Positions 54,695-64,000 of a stretch of 64,000 nt of DNA are shown here, piece after piece. Every line of letters starts with the position of its first letter. Position 1 is the first letter of the stretch. This stretch comes from Rana temporaria (taxonomy: Eukaryota; Chordata; Amphibia; Anura; Ranidae): the NCBI RefSeq assembly GCF_905171775.1, contig NC_053494.1:198849544-198913543 (forward strand), read 5' to 3'. The notes beneath the pieces were generated by a model. It had not been told where the DNA came from and searched no databases. It worked only from the letters and a program-made list of their open reading frames with translations. The position numbers and the translations under genes are program-made.

Positions 54695-55390
54695 CGTAGA
54701 AGTGCGGCGGCGTAACGTATCGTAGATACATTACACCGCTGCAAGTTTTCTTCGCAAGTGCCTGATTCACAAAGCACTTGCAATAAAAACCTACGCCGGC
54801 GTAAGCCCGCGTAATTCAAAGGGGCGTGTGCCATTTAAATTAGGCGCGCTCCCACGCCGGACCTACTGCGCATGCTCCGTTTCGAAATTCCCGCCGTGCT
54901 TTGCGCGAAGTGACGTCATTTTTTTCGAACGGCGACGTGCGTATCGTACTTCCATATTCCCGGACGTCTTACACAAGAAAAAAAAAATTTGAATTTCGAC
55001 GCGTGTAAAGTTGGGGCACCTAAAACGACGACTAACTTTGCGACGGGAAACTAGACTAGCAGCGATGTAGCGAACGCGAAAAACCGTTGTGGATCGCCGT
55101 AAGTACTAATTTGCATACCCAACGCTGGTTTACGACGCAAACTCCCCCCAGCGGCGGCGGCGGTATTGCATCCTAAGATCCGACAGTGTAAAACAATTAC
55201 ACCTGTCGGATCTTAGGGCAAACTATGCGTAACTGATTCTATGAATCAGTCGCATAGTTAGGAAGCCCCTAAAACAGAGATACGACGGCGTATCAGGAGA
55301 TACGCCGTCGTATCAGGAGCTACGCCGTCGTATCTCTTTTGTGAATCTGGCCCACAGTACCCTAACATAGGTCTACTTACTATAGACTTA

Positions 55391-55829
55391 CAGTGAAACC
55401 TTGGATTGCAAGTAACGCAGTTAAGAGCGTTTTCGCAATACGAGCATTTTTCTTCAATCCTGACTCGGTTTGCGAGTGTTGTCTCACAAAACAAGCAGGT
55501 TGCAAGCCACAGCGGTGAGCAATACCGCATTTGGTTAGAGGTGCGGGGGCGCCGGAGCCGAGCCAATCGGAGACGATTGTAGCTGTTTGGAAAAACTCCA
55601 GAGCCTTTCCGAGTTCCGCTGAGCTGTCCCCGAGCCTTTCCAAGTATATCCGAGGCTCTCCGGCGCCCCCACCTCTGGCCACATGCAGTATTGCATGCCA
55701 TAGAAGTCAATGCGGAACAAATAATTTTTGTTTCCATTGACTTCTATGGAGAAACTCGCTTTGATATGCGAGTGCTTGGGATTACGAGCATTCTGGAACG
55801 GATTATGCTCGTAATCCAAGGTTCCACTG
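55391..55829. mobile_element. Mariner/Tigger-like MITE (CAGTGRAACC)
   Basis: CAGTGAAACCTTGGATT and AATCCAAGGTTCCACTG are inverted; TA precedes, TC follows (one base off a TA duplication). The interior has GCGAGTGTTGTCTCAC and CATTGACTTCTATGGAG. The same sequence family occurs as a fragment at 39530. Confidence 0.8.
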
Positions 55830-55914
55830 TCTTTTACTGTAAGGGAATAGTTGATTTTGTAAACAATTTTAGTTTCCTGGTCTTCAGTTAAATTGACAGA
55901 TGCTTGGCCCTTAA

Positions 55915-56334
55915 GGCCTCGTACACACCATAGGATAGCCAGAGGACAACGGTCTGAAGGACCGTTGTCTTAGGTTAACCGATGAAGCTGACTGATGGTC
56001 CGTCACGCCTAAACACCATAGGTTAAATAACCGATCGTGTCAGAACGCGGTGGCGTAAAACACAACGACGTGCTGAAAAAAATGAAGTTCAATGCTTCCA
56101 AGCATGCGCGACTTGATTCTGAGCATGCGCGGGTTTTTAGCCGATGCTTTTGCATACTAACGATCGGTTTTGACCTATCGGTTAGGCGTCCATCGGTAAA
56201 ATTTTAAAGCAAGTTCCTATTTTTTTAACCGAAGGTTAAATAACCTATGGGGCCCACACACAATCGGTTTGGACCAATGAAAGTGGTCCTTCAGACCGTT
56301 GTCCTCTGGCTATCCTATCGTGTGTACGAGGCCT
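55915..56334. mobile_element. GTAC-end foldback, TAA duplication
   Basis: GGCCTCGTACACACCATAGG and CGTGTGTACGAGGCC; TAA at 55912-55914 and 56335-56337. Long arms: AGCCAGAGGACAACGGTCTG pairs with the right side. Confidence 0.9.
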
Positions 56335-56337
56335 AAT

Positions 56338-57740
56338 ACTTTTGAACTTTTGAAGTTTCTACTCATTCTTCAGTGCTCAACAAGAAATGACTTCCCCCCC
56401 TAGGGTGGTCCCATCTTCCTAGGTGTGTGGCTCAGCCCCTGAGATATTTAAGGGAGGGTGGAGCTAAGAATGGAGTATTTTTTTTTTTCTAGCAGGATCG
56501 TTTCCCATTTGGGGGGGAACCAATGTGGTTGGCCATGGAGCTTGTGGAATGAGGAACATCAAGCGTTACTAAACCACCCAGGACCCTGCATTCACTTTAT
56601 CTGGTCTCATACACTACACATATAGTGGTACCTTCATAGGGGCTGCTGAGGGTTGTTGTCCCTCTGTCACCCTGCCCAGCCAGGCACACAGTTCTCATTC
56701 ACCATCAGGCAAAAAAACTGTCCTTGAACTTTGTTTTTATTGAGGGGAATAAACTTAGATGGGGATGGGATATCCTGTCTGAACCCCCCCCCCAGACTGG
56801 GGATCTCCCTCAAAGGCCATGACAGCCTAGCACTCCATGTCCAGCTTCTACCCGAACAACTCCTCCCCAGCTGGGCTGACCCTGGGTATTTAAGGAGGCC
56901 TGCCAATCCAGATTGGGGATAGGTCAGGGCTCATCAGAACACCCCAAGCAGCTCCACCTTCCTTTCTCAAAAACACCAGAACATTCTGGAAAGAAGTGTG
57001 AGGTCTTTGTGATGCTGCCTGTGAGTCACCCAGCTCTACTCTGAGTTATTCCCAACCCAGATCAAAACACACCCAGCCTGGAAATGTACCTACTCTCACA
57101 AAACATGCACTATCCTTCTAGCACACTAGGGGGTGCCACACACAGAACACGGATATGCAATAATTTTAGTAAATATAAACGGCTAAATACCTTTCCTCAT
57201 CAACCATATACAGCAGTCTTGTGTCTTCTATCAGTGTCTGGTTAAAGCTTGTAGGAGGAGTTTTCATTCTCATCTGACTGTCCTATGAGGCTGCAGTACC
57301 CCTGACCCTCTGTCTGGACAGTGCTGATTGGCCATGTGCTGATCACATGCACTCTCCCAAGAAGAATAAAAAAAAAACTCTCTACCAAACTGAGTATGTG
57401 CACCTTGGCCCCCAAGGCACGGCACTATCCAGAGATAGATTGGGGACAGTGGAAGAAGGGGAGAATCAGAGGAGACAGGATCAAACCGTCTTTTTTACAC
57501 AATGCAAAGGATTAACCCCTTAGGTTCCACAGTGAGTATAACACACATGCTTTACTGCAGACTGATTTTACTGATGTGGGTTTAGTAACAAAGTAAGGAA
57601 ATCCGAGCAGCACCATGTGTAATCTACCAAATGGTCTACCATATGGACGGGCTAAATGTCTGTTTTACAAGCAGCAGTGTACATGAGGTATAACAGGTGT
57701 CAAAATTGCCTCACAGTATTAGCATCACGATTTCAGCAAC
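56338..57740. other. 1.4-kb stretch of dispersed repeat and unassigned sequence
   Basis: 57200-57440 (GAGGCTGCAGTACCCCTGAC, GATTGGCCATGTGCTGATCA) is a phrase I recall as recurrent in ranid DNA. 56400-57140 and 57540-57740 show no repeat or gene I can name. Short frames (79, 64 residues) have no support. Confidence 0.35.
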
Positions 57741-58616
57741 GGGGTTGATTTACTAAAACTGGACAGTGCAAAATCTGGTGCAGCTCTGTACAGAAACCAA
57801 TCAGCTTCTATGGCCTAGATTCTCGTAGAATGGCGTAACTTAGGGCGGGCGTAACGTATCTCATTTACGTTACGCCGCCGCAAGTTTTTCAGGCAAGTGC
57901 TTTATTCACAAAGAACTTGCCTGTAAAGTTGCGGCGGTGTAGCGTAAATCACCCGGCGCAATCCCGCCTAATTCAAATTAGGCGAGTAGGGGGCGTGTAG
58001 TATTTAAATTAAGCGCCGTCCATAAAATATCCCAGGGTGCATTTCTCCAAATGACGTCGCAAGGACGTCATTGGTTTCGACGTGAATGTAAATGGCGTCC
58101 AGCCCCATTCACGGACGACTTACGCAAACGACTAAATTTACAAATTTCAACGCGGGAACGACGGATATACTTAACATTGGTTGCCCCTCATATAGCACAC
58201 TTTACGCCTGAAAAACCTAACGCAAACGTTGTAACTTTACTGCGTCGGCCGCGCGTATGTTCGGGAATTCGCGTATCTAGCTAATTTGCATACTCGACGG
58301 GGAAAACGACGGAAGCGCCACCTAGCGGGCAAAAAAAAAATTGCAGTTAAGATCCGACGGCGTAAGAGCCTTACGCCTGTCGGATCTAATGGATATCTAT
58401 GCGTAACTGATTCTAAGAATCAGTCGCATAGATACGACGGCCCAGATTAGGACTTACGACGGCGTACATGGCGTTGCGCCGTGATAAGCCCTTTGAGAAT
58501 CTGGGCCTATGTTTTATTGTCAAAGCTTAATTAAACAAGTTGAAGTTAGAAGCTGATTGGCTACCATGCACAGCTGCACCAGATTTTGCACTCTCCAGTT
58601 TTAGTAAAAGAACCCC
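57741..58616. mobile_element. MITE GGGGTTGATTTACTAAAACT split by another MITE
   Basis: GGGGTTGATTTACTAAAACT and AGTTTTAGTAAAAGAACCCC are inverted; pairing continues for 48 bp (GTGCAAAATCTGGTGCAGCT). Without the insert it is about 180 bp. Confidence 0.85.
57812..58507. mobile_element. GGGCCAG-family MITE nested in a MITE, TAT duplication
   Basis: GGCCTAGATTCTCGTAG and TTTGAGAATCTGGGCC ends; TAT at 57809-57811 and 58508-58510. Confidence 0.88.
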
Positions 58617-58892
58617 ATTATGCACTTATCTCAATAGCACCATGCCTACTGGTTTGTGGGTGGTAACCACCCCCTGGCCACCCATGTAAAATGAGCCACA
58701 TGCCGTGTACAGACGATCGGACATTCCGACAACAAAACTGTGGATTTTTTTTCCGACGGATGTTGGCTCAAACTTGTCTTGCATACACACGGTCGCACAA
58801 ATATTGTCGGAAATTACGATGGTCAAGAATGTGGTCAGGTACAACACGTACGACGGCACTAGAAAAGGGAAGTTCAATACCAGTCGTGTTAA

Positions 58893-59362
58893 AGGGTCAC
58901 AAAGGAAAAACATTTTTTAGCTAAATAACTTCCTTTACCTTACTGCAGTACTGGTTTCATGTCTTAATTGTTCGTTTTTGCTTTGAAGTGGCTGTAATTC
59001 TGCTGTGATCTCCACACTTCCTGGTTGCCTGTTTCCTTATAACAATGGTACTGGGAGATTTTCACGGTGGTCTAAGCTGTCATTACTGTGTGTCTAAAAC
59101 TCCTCAGAACCAATCAGATTCATTTTAAAAACAAAACACTGCCCTGGATTTGTTTGTTTTTGTTCTGTGAGTCTTCCCGCCTCACCTCTCACCCGGAACT
59201 TCATGTATGTACCTTTAAAACTGAACGTGAAACTAGAGGCACATTATATGATAGAATAAATTCAATTTTTAATCATTTTTAAAAGGAATCAGTTAACTTT
59301 TATATCTCTATACCCAATAAACAGTCATTTCAGCAAAAAAAATGTTTTCCTTTAGTGACCCT
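58893..59362. mobile_element. TTAA-flanked element AGGGTCAC
   Basis: AGGGTCACAAAGGAAAAACA and TGTTTTCCTTTAGTGACCCT are inverted; TTAA at 58889-58892 and 59363-59366. 470 bp, no gene. Confidence 0.92.
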
Positions 59363-59403
59363 TTAATAGAAATTTGATGAGAGACGTGCTTTTCAGTCTG
59401 TTA

Positions 59404-59840
59404 TGCCGCGTACACACCATCACTTTATGTGATGAAAAAAAATGACGTTTTTAAAAACGTCACTTTAATTGACTGTGTGTGGGGGAAAACGTCGTTTTAT
59501 GTCTTGTAAAAAACGACCAAAAAAAATTGAAGCATGCTTCAATTTTATGTGTCGTTTTTCAAAAGTGCACTTTTTACTTCACAGAAATTGACCGTGTGTA
59601 GCAAAAAACGTCGTTTTCTAAGACGTTTTTTCATCCACGCATGCCCAGAAGCTACTTATGAAGCGAGCTTCAATGGTAAAACGTGGTGGAACGTAACCTC
59701 ACTTTGCAAGATCATTGTGAGAAAACGATGGTGTGTATGCAACTTCGTCTTTGAAAATTGAAGTTTCAAAAACGTCATTTTTTACTTCACAGAAAGTGTC
59801 GTTTTTTTTCATCACATAAAGTGATGGTGTGTATGCGGCA
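59404..59840. mobile_element. GTAC-type foldback nested, TTA duplication
   Basis: TGCCGCGTACACACCATCAC and GTGATGGTGTGTATGCGGCA; TTA at 59401-59403 and 59841-59843. Interior AAAACGTCGTTTT palindromes. Confidence 0.93.
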
Positions 59841-60340
59841 TTACAGCGTGACGAATGTGCTATCTCCATTACGAACGCTAGTTTTACCAGACCGAGCGCT
59901 CCCGTCTCATACTTGATTCAGAGCATGCGTGGAATTTTGTGCGTTGGAATTGTCTACACACGCTCGTAATTTATGAGAACGGATACTGTTGTCGGAAAAG
60001 TTGAGATCCAGCTCTCAAATTTTTGTTGTCGGAAACTCTGACAGAAAATGTCCGATGGAGCCTACACGCGGTCGGAATTTCCGACCAAAAGCTCCCATCG
60101 AACATTTGTTGTCGGAAATTCTGAGCGTGTGTACGCGGCATTAGAGTTTTGACAGGCTGGTGGCAGCGGGGCTGGACAGTGCACTGGTAGCTTGCACCCG
60201 CACCTAAACGTTGGAGCCTTAATGTGCCAGGTTTAAATGCTTGGCTTGCATAAGGCCTTATAGTTTAATAGTCTCCCCTATGGACCAATAGTGTAGAACG
60301 ATGGGTTGTATTTTTTAAGAGTTTGTAAGATTTTCTTTTT

Positions 60341-61556
60341 CGGCTTCCTGCCCGGCGTATTGTCAAATGACGGCCGCAGGAACCTTTCGTCCCTCCGGGC
60401 GGCCGTCATATGTCGTCCTGGGATTCCCGCAGTGTGGAGCGTGTGCGCGCCGCCTCACTGTGGACCCGATACGCGTGCCCGGCGGCCGCGATGTCCACCG
60501 GGCACCCGCGATTGCTCGTCACAGAGCCAGGGACGTGGATCTCTGTGTGTAAACACAGAAATTCACGTCCTGTCGGGGAGAGGAGACAGATGGTATGTTC
60601 CTTGTACATAGGGACACCAATCGGTCACTTCCCCCAGTCAGTCCCCTCTCCCCACAGTAAGAATCACTCCCTAGGGAACACATTAACCCCTTGATCGCCC
60701 CCTAGTGTTAACCCTCTCCCTGCCAGTCACATTTATATAGTAATCAGTGCATATTTATAGCACTGTTCGCTGTATAAGTGTGAATAGTCCCATAATAGTG
60801 TAAAAAAGTGTCCGATGTGTCCGCCGCAATATCGCAGTCCTAACAAAAATCGCAGATAACCGCCATTACTAGTAAAAAAAATAATAAAAATAAATGTCAT
60901 AAAACGATTCCCTATTTTGTAGGCGCTATAACTTTTGCGCAAACCAATCAATGTACGCTTATTGCGATTATTTTTACGAAAAGTATGTAGAAGAATACGT
61001 ATCGGCCTAAACTGAGAAAACAAATATATTTTTTTTTTATTATTGGAATTTTTTTTATAGCAAAAGGTAAAAAATATTGTGGTTTTTTTTCAAAATTTAC
61101 GCTCTTTTTTCTGATTATAGCGCAAAAAATGAAAACTGCAGAGGTGATCAAATACCACCAAAAGAAAGCTCTATTTGTGGGGAAAAAAAGAAGGTCAATT
61201 TTGTTTTTGGAGTCACATCGCACGACCGCGCAATTGTCATTCAAAGCGTGACAGCGCTGAAAGCTGAAAATTGCGGGACAGTTTTTTAATTTTTTTTTTT
61301 TACCTGACATCAAAGTTGTTGAGCGGAGGGGGGTTGTACCGCGGGACGATCAGCCGACATTTCGGTTGACAAGGGGGGGTGTGCCCCCGACCTCCTGACA
61401 TTAAAGGATAAGCAGGGGGAGGGTGATATCTTCTTACCTCCTTGGCTCCTCTTCCTATGCGGGGAAATTTTCTCTATCGCGGGACTGCGGGGAAAAAAGG
61501 GTCTATGCAGAATCCGTGTGTGTTGGGAGGTATGAAAATGCCCGGTATTGAAGTGG
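60341..61556 (-). mobile_element. TTAA-family element, minus orientation, with inner CATA end
   Basis: Right end GGTATTGAAGTGG/TTAA (61557-61560); left end CTTCCTGCCCGGCGTATTG without an intact TTAA. The core CAAAAGAAAGCTCTATTTG is at 61157. A piece with GGGACAG ... GTGTTGGGAGGTATG (about 61274-61534) is a nested CATA-end element. 60141-60340 outside is unassigned. Confidence 0.75.
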
Positions 61557-61623
61557 TTAAAAGTAAAAGGTGAAGATTTGAATTACTGGTACACTCGCAG
61601 ATTAATTTTACCTGTGCAAATTA

Positions 61624-62358
61624 GGGGTAGATTCACAAAGGAGATACGACGGAGTATCTCCAGATACGCCGTCGTATCTCTGAGTCTGGCCGGTCGTAAA
61701 TATGCGCCTGATTCATAGAATCAGTTACGCATAGATTTCTATTAGATCCGACCGGCGTAAGTCTCTTACGCCGTCGGATCTTAACTGCATATTTACGCTG
61801 GCCGATAGGGGCGTGTACGCCGATTTACGCCTAGAATCTGTAAATCAGCTAGATACGCAACTTCACCAACGTACCCCCGGCCGACGCAGTACAGATACGC
61901 CATTTACGTTAGGCTTTTCCCGGCGTAAATTACCCCTGCTATATGGTGGCGTACATGTGGCGTACCAATGTTAAGTATGGACGTCGTTTCCGCGTCAAAT
62001 TTTGAATATTTTACGTCGTTTGCGTAAGTCGTCCGTGAATGGGGCTGGACGTCATTTATGTCGAAACCAATACGTCCTTGTGGCGTACTTTGGAGCAATG
62101 CACACTGGCAAATTCTACGGACGGTGCATGCGCCGTTCGTGAAAAACTTCAATCACGTCGGGTCATGGTTAATTTACATAACACACGCCCACCTCTTCAC
62201 AATTTGAATTAGGAGGGCTTACGCCGGCCTATTTACGCTACGCTACCGTAACTTTCTTTTGAGAATACGGCACTTGCCTGTAAAAGTTGCGGAGGCGTAA
62301 CGCAAATAGGATACGTTACGCCTGCACAAAGTTACGCGCATCTACGTGAATCTACCCC
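61624..62358. mobile_element. GGGGTAG-end MITE of the GGGCCAG family
   Basis: GGGGTAGATTCACAAAGG and CGTGAATCTACCCC inverted ends; flanks TTA and TAT. Interior GATACGCCGTCGTATC as in the family. Confidence 0.85.
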
Positions 62359-62937
62359 TATGGTTTTAGGTTCAGCAGTAAATCCGAGTGAACCAGTTAT
62401 TGCCTTGGTTTCTATTGTGCCGCAAGCTTCAGTGGCTTAGTCAATCAGATAGCCAATCTACCATGCACATTTTCAATTAAAAAATAAATAACCTAAGCCC
62501 AGTTACTGTTGACTTACAAATAACGACCATTTTTTTTCTTCCCAACTTTGTATCTTTAAACCTTCCAGTGATAAAGAATATCTTATCTTTGCTTCTTTTA
62601 CTATCAGACACAATCTCCCCTGTACAACTTGCTGACTCTCAGAGAAAAGGAAATTGCAATACTAATTTAGCAACCCTGTTATCTTGGCACACTTTCCTCC
62701 TATCACATTTTTATGACTTTCACCCTGTGTTCCGGTCAAAAAAAGGAGTGGCATTTGTTGTGTGTGTGTGGGGGGGGGGGGGGGGGGGGGGGAGGTTTAA
62801 TATAAATCCTCCAGGGTTTCTAGCTTCTCCCTAACTCCTAATTCTGGATCATCTCAGTTTTATAAAACAAGTCAAACCATTTAGATTGTAAGCTCCCGTG
62901 AGCCAGGCCTTCTAAGCCTCATGTTTTAAATTATATT
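62359..62937. other. Unassigned stretch with poly-G
   Basis: A poly-G (62769-62792) preceded by (TG)n. TTTAGATTGTAAGCTCCCGTG (62880) resembles a widespread vertebrate repeat phrase. No gene recognised; the 88-residue frame lacks support. Confidence 0.4.
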
Positions 62938-63672
62938 GGCCCAGATTCTCGTAGATGGGCGTAATACAGCGGCGGCGTAACGTATCTCATTTACGTTACG
63001 CCGCCGCAAGTTTTACGGGCAAGTGCTTGATTCACAAAGCACTTGCCTGTAAAGTTGCGGCGGCGTAGCGTAAATCCTCCGGCGCAAGCCCGCCTAATTC
63101 AAATGATCCGGGTAGGGGGCGTGGATCATTTAAATTAGGCGCGTTCCCGCGCCGATCGTACTGCGCATGCGCCGTCCCTAAAATTTCCCGACGTGCATTG
63201 CGCCTAATGACGTCGCAAGGACGTCATTGGTTTCGACGTTAACGTAAATGGCGTCCAGCGCCATTCACGGACGACTTACGCAAACGACGTACATTTTTAA
63301 ATTTCGACTCGGGAACGACGGCCATACTTAACATTGGTTGCCCCTCATATAGCAGGGGCAACGTTACGCGTCGCAAAAGATACGGAAACGTCGTAACTTC
63401 ACTGCGTCGACCGCGCGTACGTTCGGGAATTTCACGTAAATAGCTAATTTGCATAGACGACGGGGTAAAACGACGGAGGGGACACCTAGCGACGGAAAAA
63501 GAAAAAAGCATTTAAAGTCTGACAGCGTAAGAGCCTTACGCCTGTCAGATCTAATGGATATCTATGCGTAACTGATTCTAAGAATCAGCCGCATAGATAC
63601 GACGGCCCAGATTAGGACTTACGACGGCGCAAATGGCGTTGCACCGTCGTAAGCCCTTTCAGAATCTTGGCC
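62938..63672. mobile_element. GGCCCAG-end MITE, ATT duplication
   Basis: GGCCCAGATTCTCGTAG and TTCAGAATCTTGGCC ends; ATT at 62935-62937 and 63673-63675. Full-length, very similar to 57812-58507. Confidence 0.9.
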
Positions 63673-63675
63673 ATT

Positions 63676-64000
63676 GTATTTATCGGCGTATACCGTGCAC
63701 TTTTTTGCCCTGAAAATCAGGGCAAAATTGTGGGTGCGCGACATAACCTGATACCCGCTTCCCGCGCTGCGTTCGAACCACTGCGCCGACATATACCGAG
63801 CACAGTACACTCAGGTATAGTCGGGCAGGCTCGGCTCCTCTCGCGGTCACGTCCTGTACGTCCTTTACGTGAGAGGAGACGAGCCCGCCCAACTATACCC
63901 GAGTGTACTGCGCTCGGTATATGTCGGCGCAGTGGTTCGAACACAGCGCGGGAAGCGGGGAGGACACCACGAAGGACGCCGGACGAGGCCGCCTATGGAC
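63676..64000. mobile_element. TTTATCGGCGTA-end element, runs off the edge
   Basis: TATTTATCGGCGTATACCG matches the inner element end at 42428 (ATTTATCGG). A strong inverted repeat follows: 63748-63845 pairs with 63865-63960 (TTCGAACCACTGCGCCGACA / its complement). The TTCGAACC resembles a tRNA T-loop but is part of the hairpin. Confidence 0.65.

Larger units (their letters stand above)
53587..55353. mobile_element. GGGCCAG-end MITE split by a hAT
   Basis: GGGCCAGATTCACGTAG at 53587 and GTGAATCTGGCCC ending 55353. Removing 53607-54702 restores a 670-bp family member (ACTCAGCGGCGT..., CGTAGATACATTACACC). No target duplication is evident. Confidence 0.85.
58701..60140. mobile_element. GTAC-end foldback (TGCC variant) hosting two insertions
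   Basis: TGCCGTGTACAGACGATCGG and GAGCGTGTGTACGCGGCA ends. With 58893-59362 and 59404-59840 removed the sequence aligns to 30304-30845 (AGTTCAATACCAGTCGTG, AGAGACG, TCAGTCTGTTACAGCGTG). No flanking duplication. Confidence 0.85.

Noticed and set aside
53474..54834. 390- and 412-residue Ser/Pro-rich minus-strand frames
   Set aside because: Translations of the G-rich minisatellite in the hAT element; the reading continues into transposon and unrelated sequence.
63765..63785. tRNA T-arm-like GTTCGAACC
   Set aside because: It is in a long inverted repeat without the other tRNA arms or a box A.

Overview
The window looks like nuclear DNA of a frog, most likely a ranid or related neobatrachian. 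This is inferred from the mixture of interspersed repeats (short DNA transposons with TTAA, 3-bp and 8-bp target duplications, Tc1/mariner, an L1-type LINE, a Helitron) and from the lack of dense genes. It is almost entirely transposons, tandem repeats and a few quiet stretches. No rRNA, tRNA, CRISPR or bacterial gene organisation was seen.

The one convincing host gene is at the left edge on the minus strand (1-1395, continuing outside the window). It is an uninterrupted 465-codon frame that starts with a typical signal peptide and then consists of charged, Gln/Lys/Glu/Gly-rich pentapeptide repeats. All internal duplications keep the frame, and a TATA/CArG-like box lies about 80 bp upstream of the ATG. 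I do not recognise the family. It is the best candidate here for something undescribed.

Layout: 1.5-7 kb is a degenerate satellite-like array split by two composite transposons. 7-9.9 kb holds a Helitron in a TA microsatellite, a small MITE and a minisatellite. 9.9-17 kb is a set of Tc1, CATA-end, TTAA-target and GGGCCAG-end elements nested inside one another. 17.3-24.1 kb is a nearly intact 6.8-kb L1 (minus strand) with a perfect 14-bp target duplication, one nonsense codon in ORF1 and one frameshift in ORF2; it split a MITE. 25-31 kb holds two broken Tc1-type transposase genes interrupted by foldback elements. 32-33.1, 41.5-42.3, 47.8-48.6 and 52.9-53.6 kb are non-repetitive, AT-rich stretches that could be conserved noncoding elements. 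33-36 kb has a long pyrimidine tract, nested MITEs and mariner relics. 42.3-44.7, 50.7-52.9 and 53.6-54.7 kb are hAT-type elements with 8-bp target duplications that carry expanded minisatellites. 46.0-47.7 kb has a long hairpin element and a solo LTR. 55-64 kb is again nested MITEs.

The genes do not form an operon or pathway. What ties the window together is layered transposition: in many places the target duplications let the order of insertion be read directly. Family names given to the MITEs are descriptive (based on their ends); superfamily assignments rest on target-duplication length and terminal sequence only.
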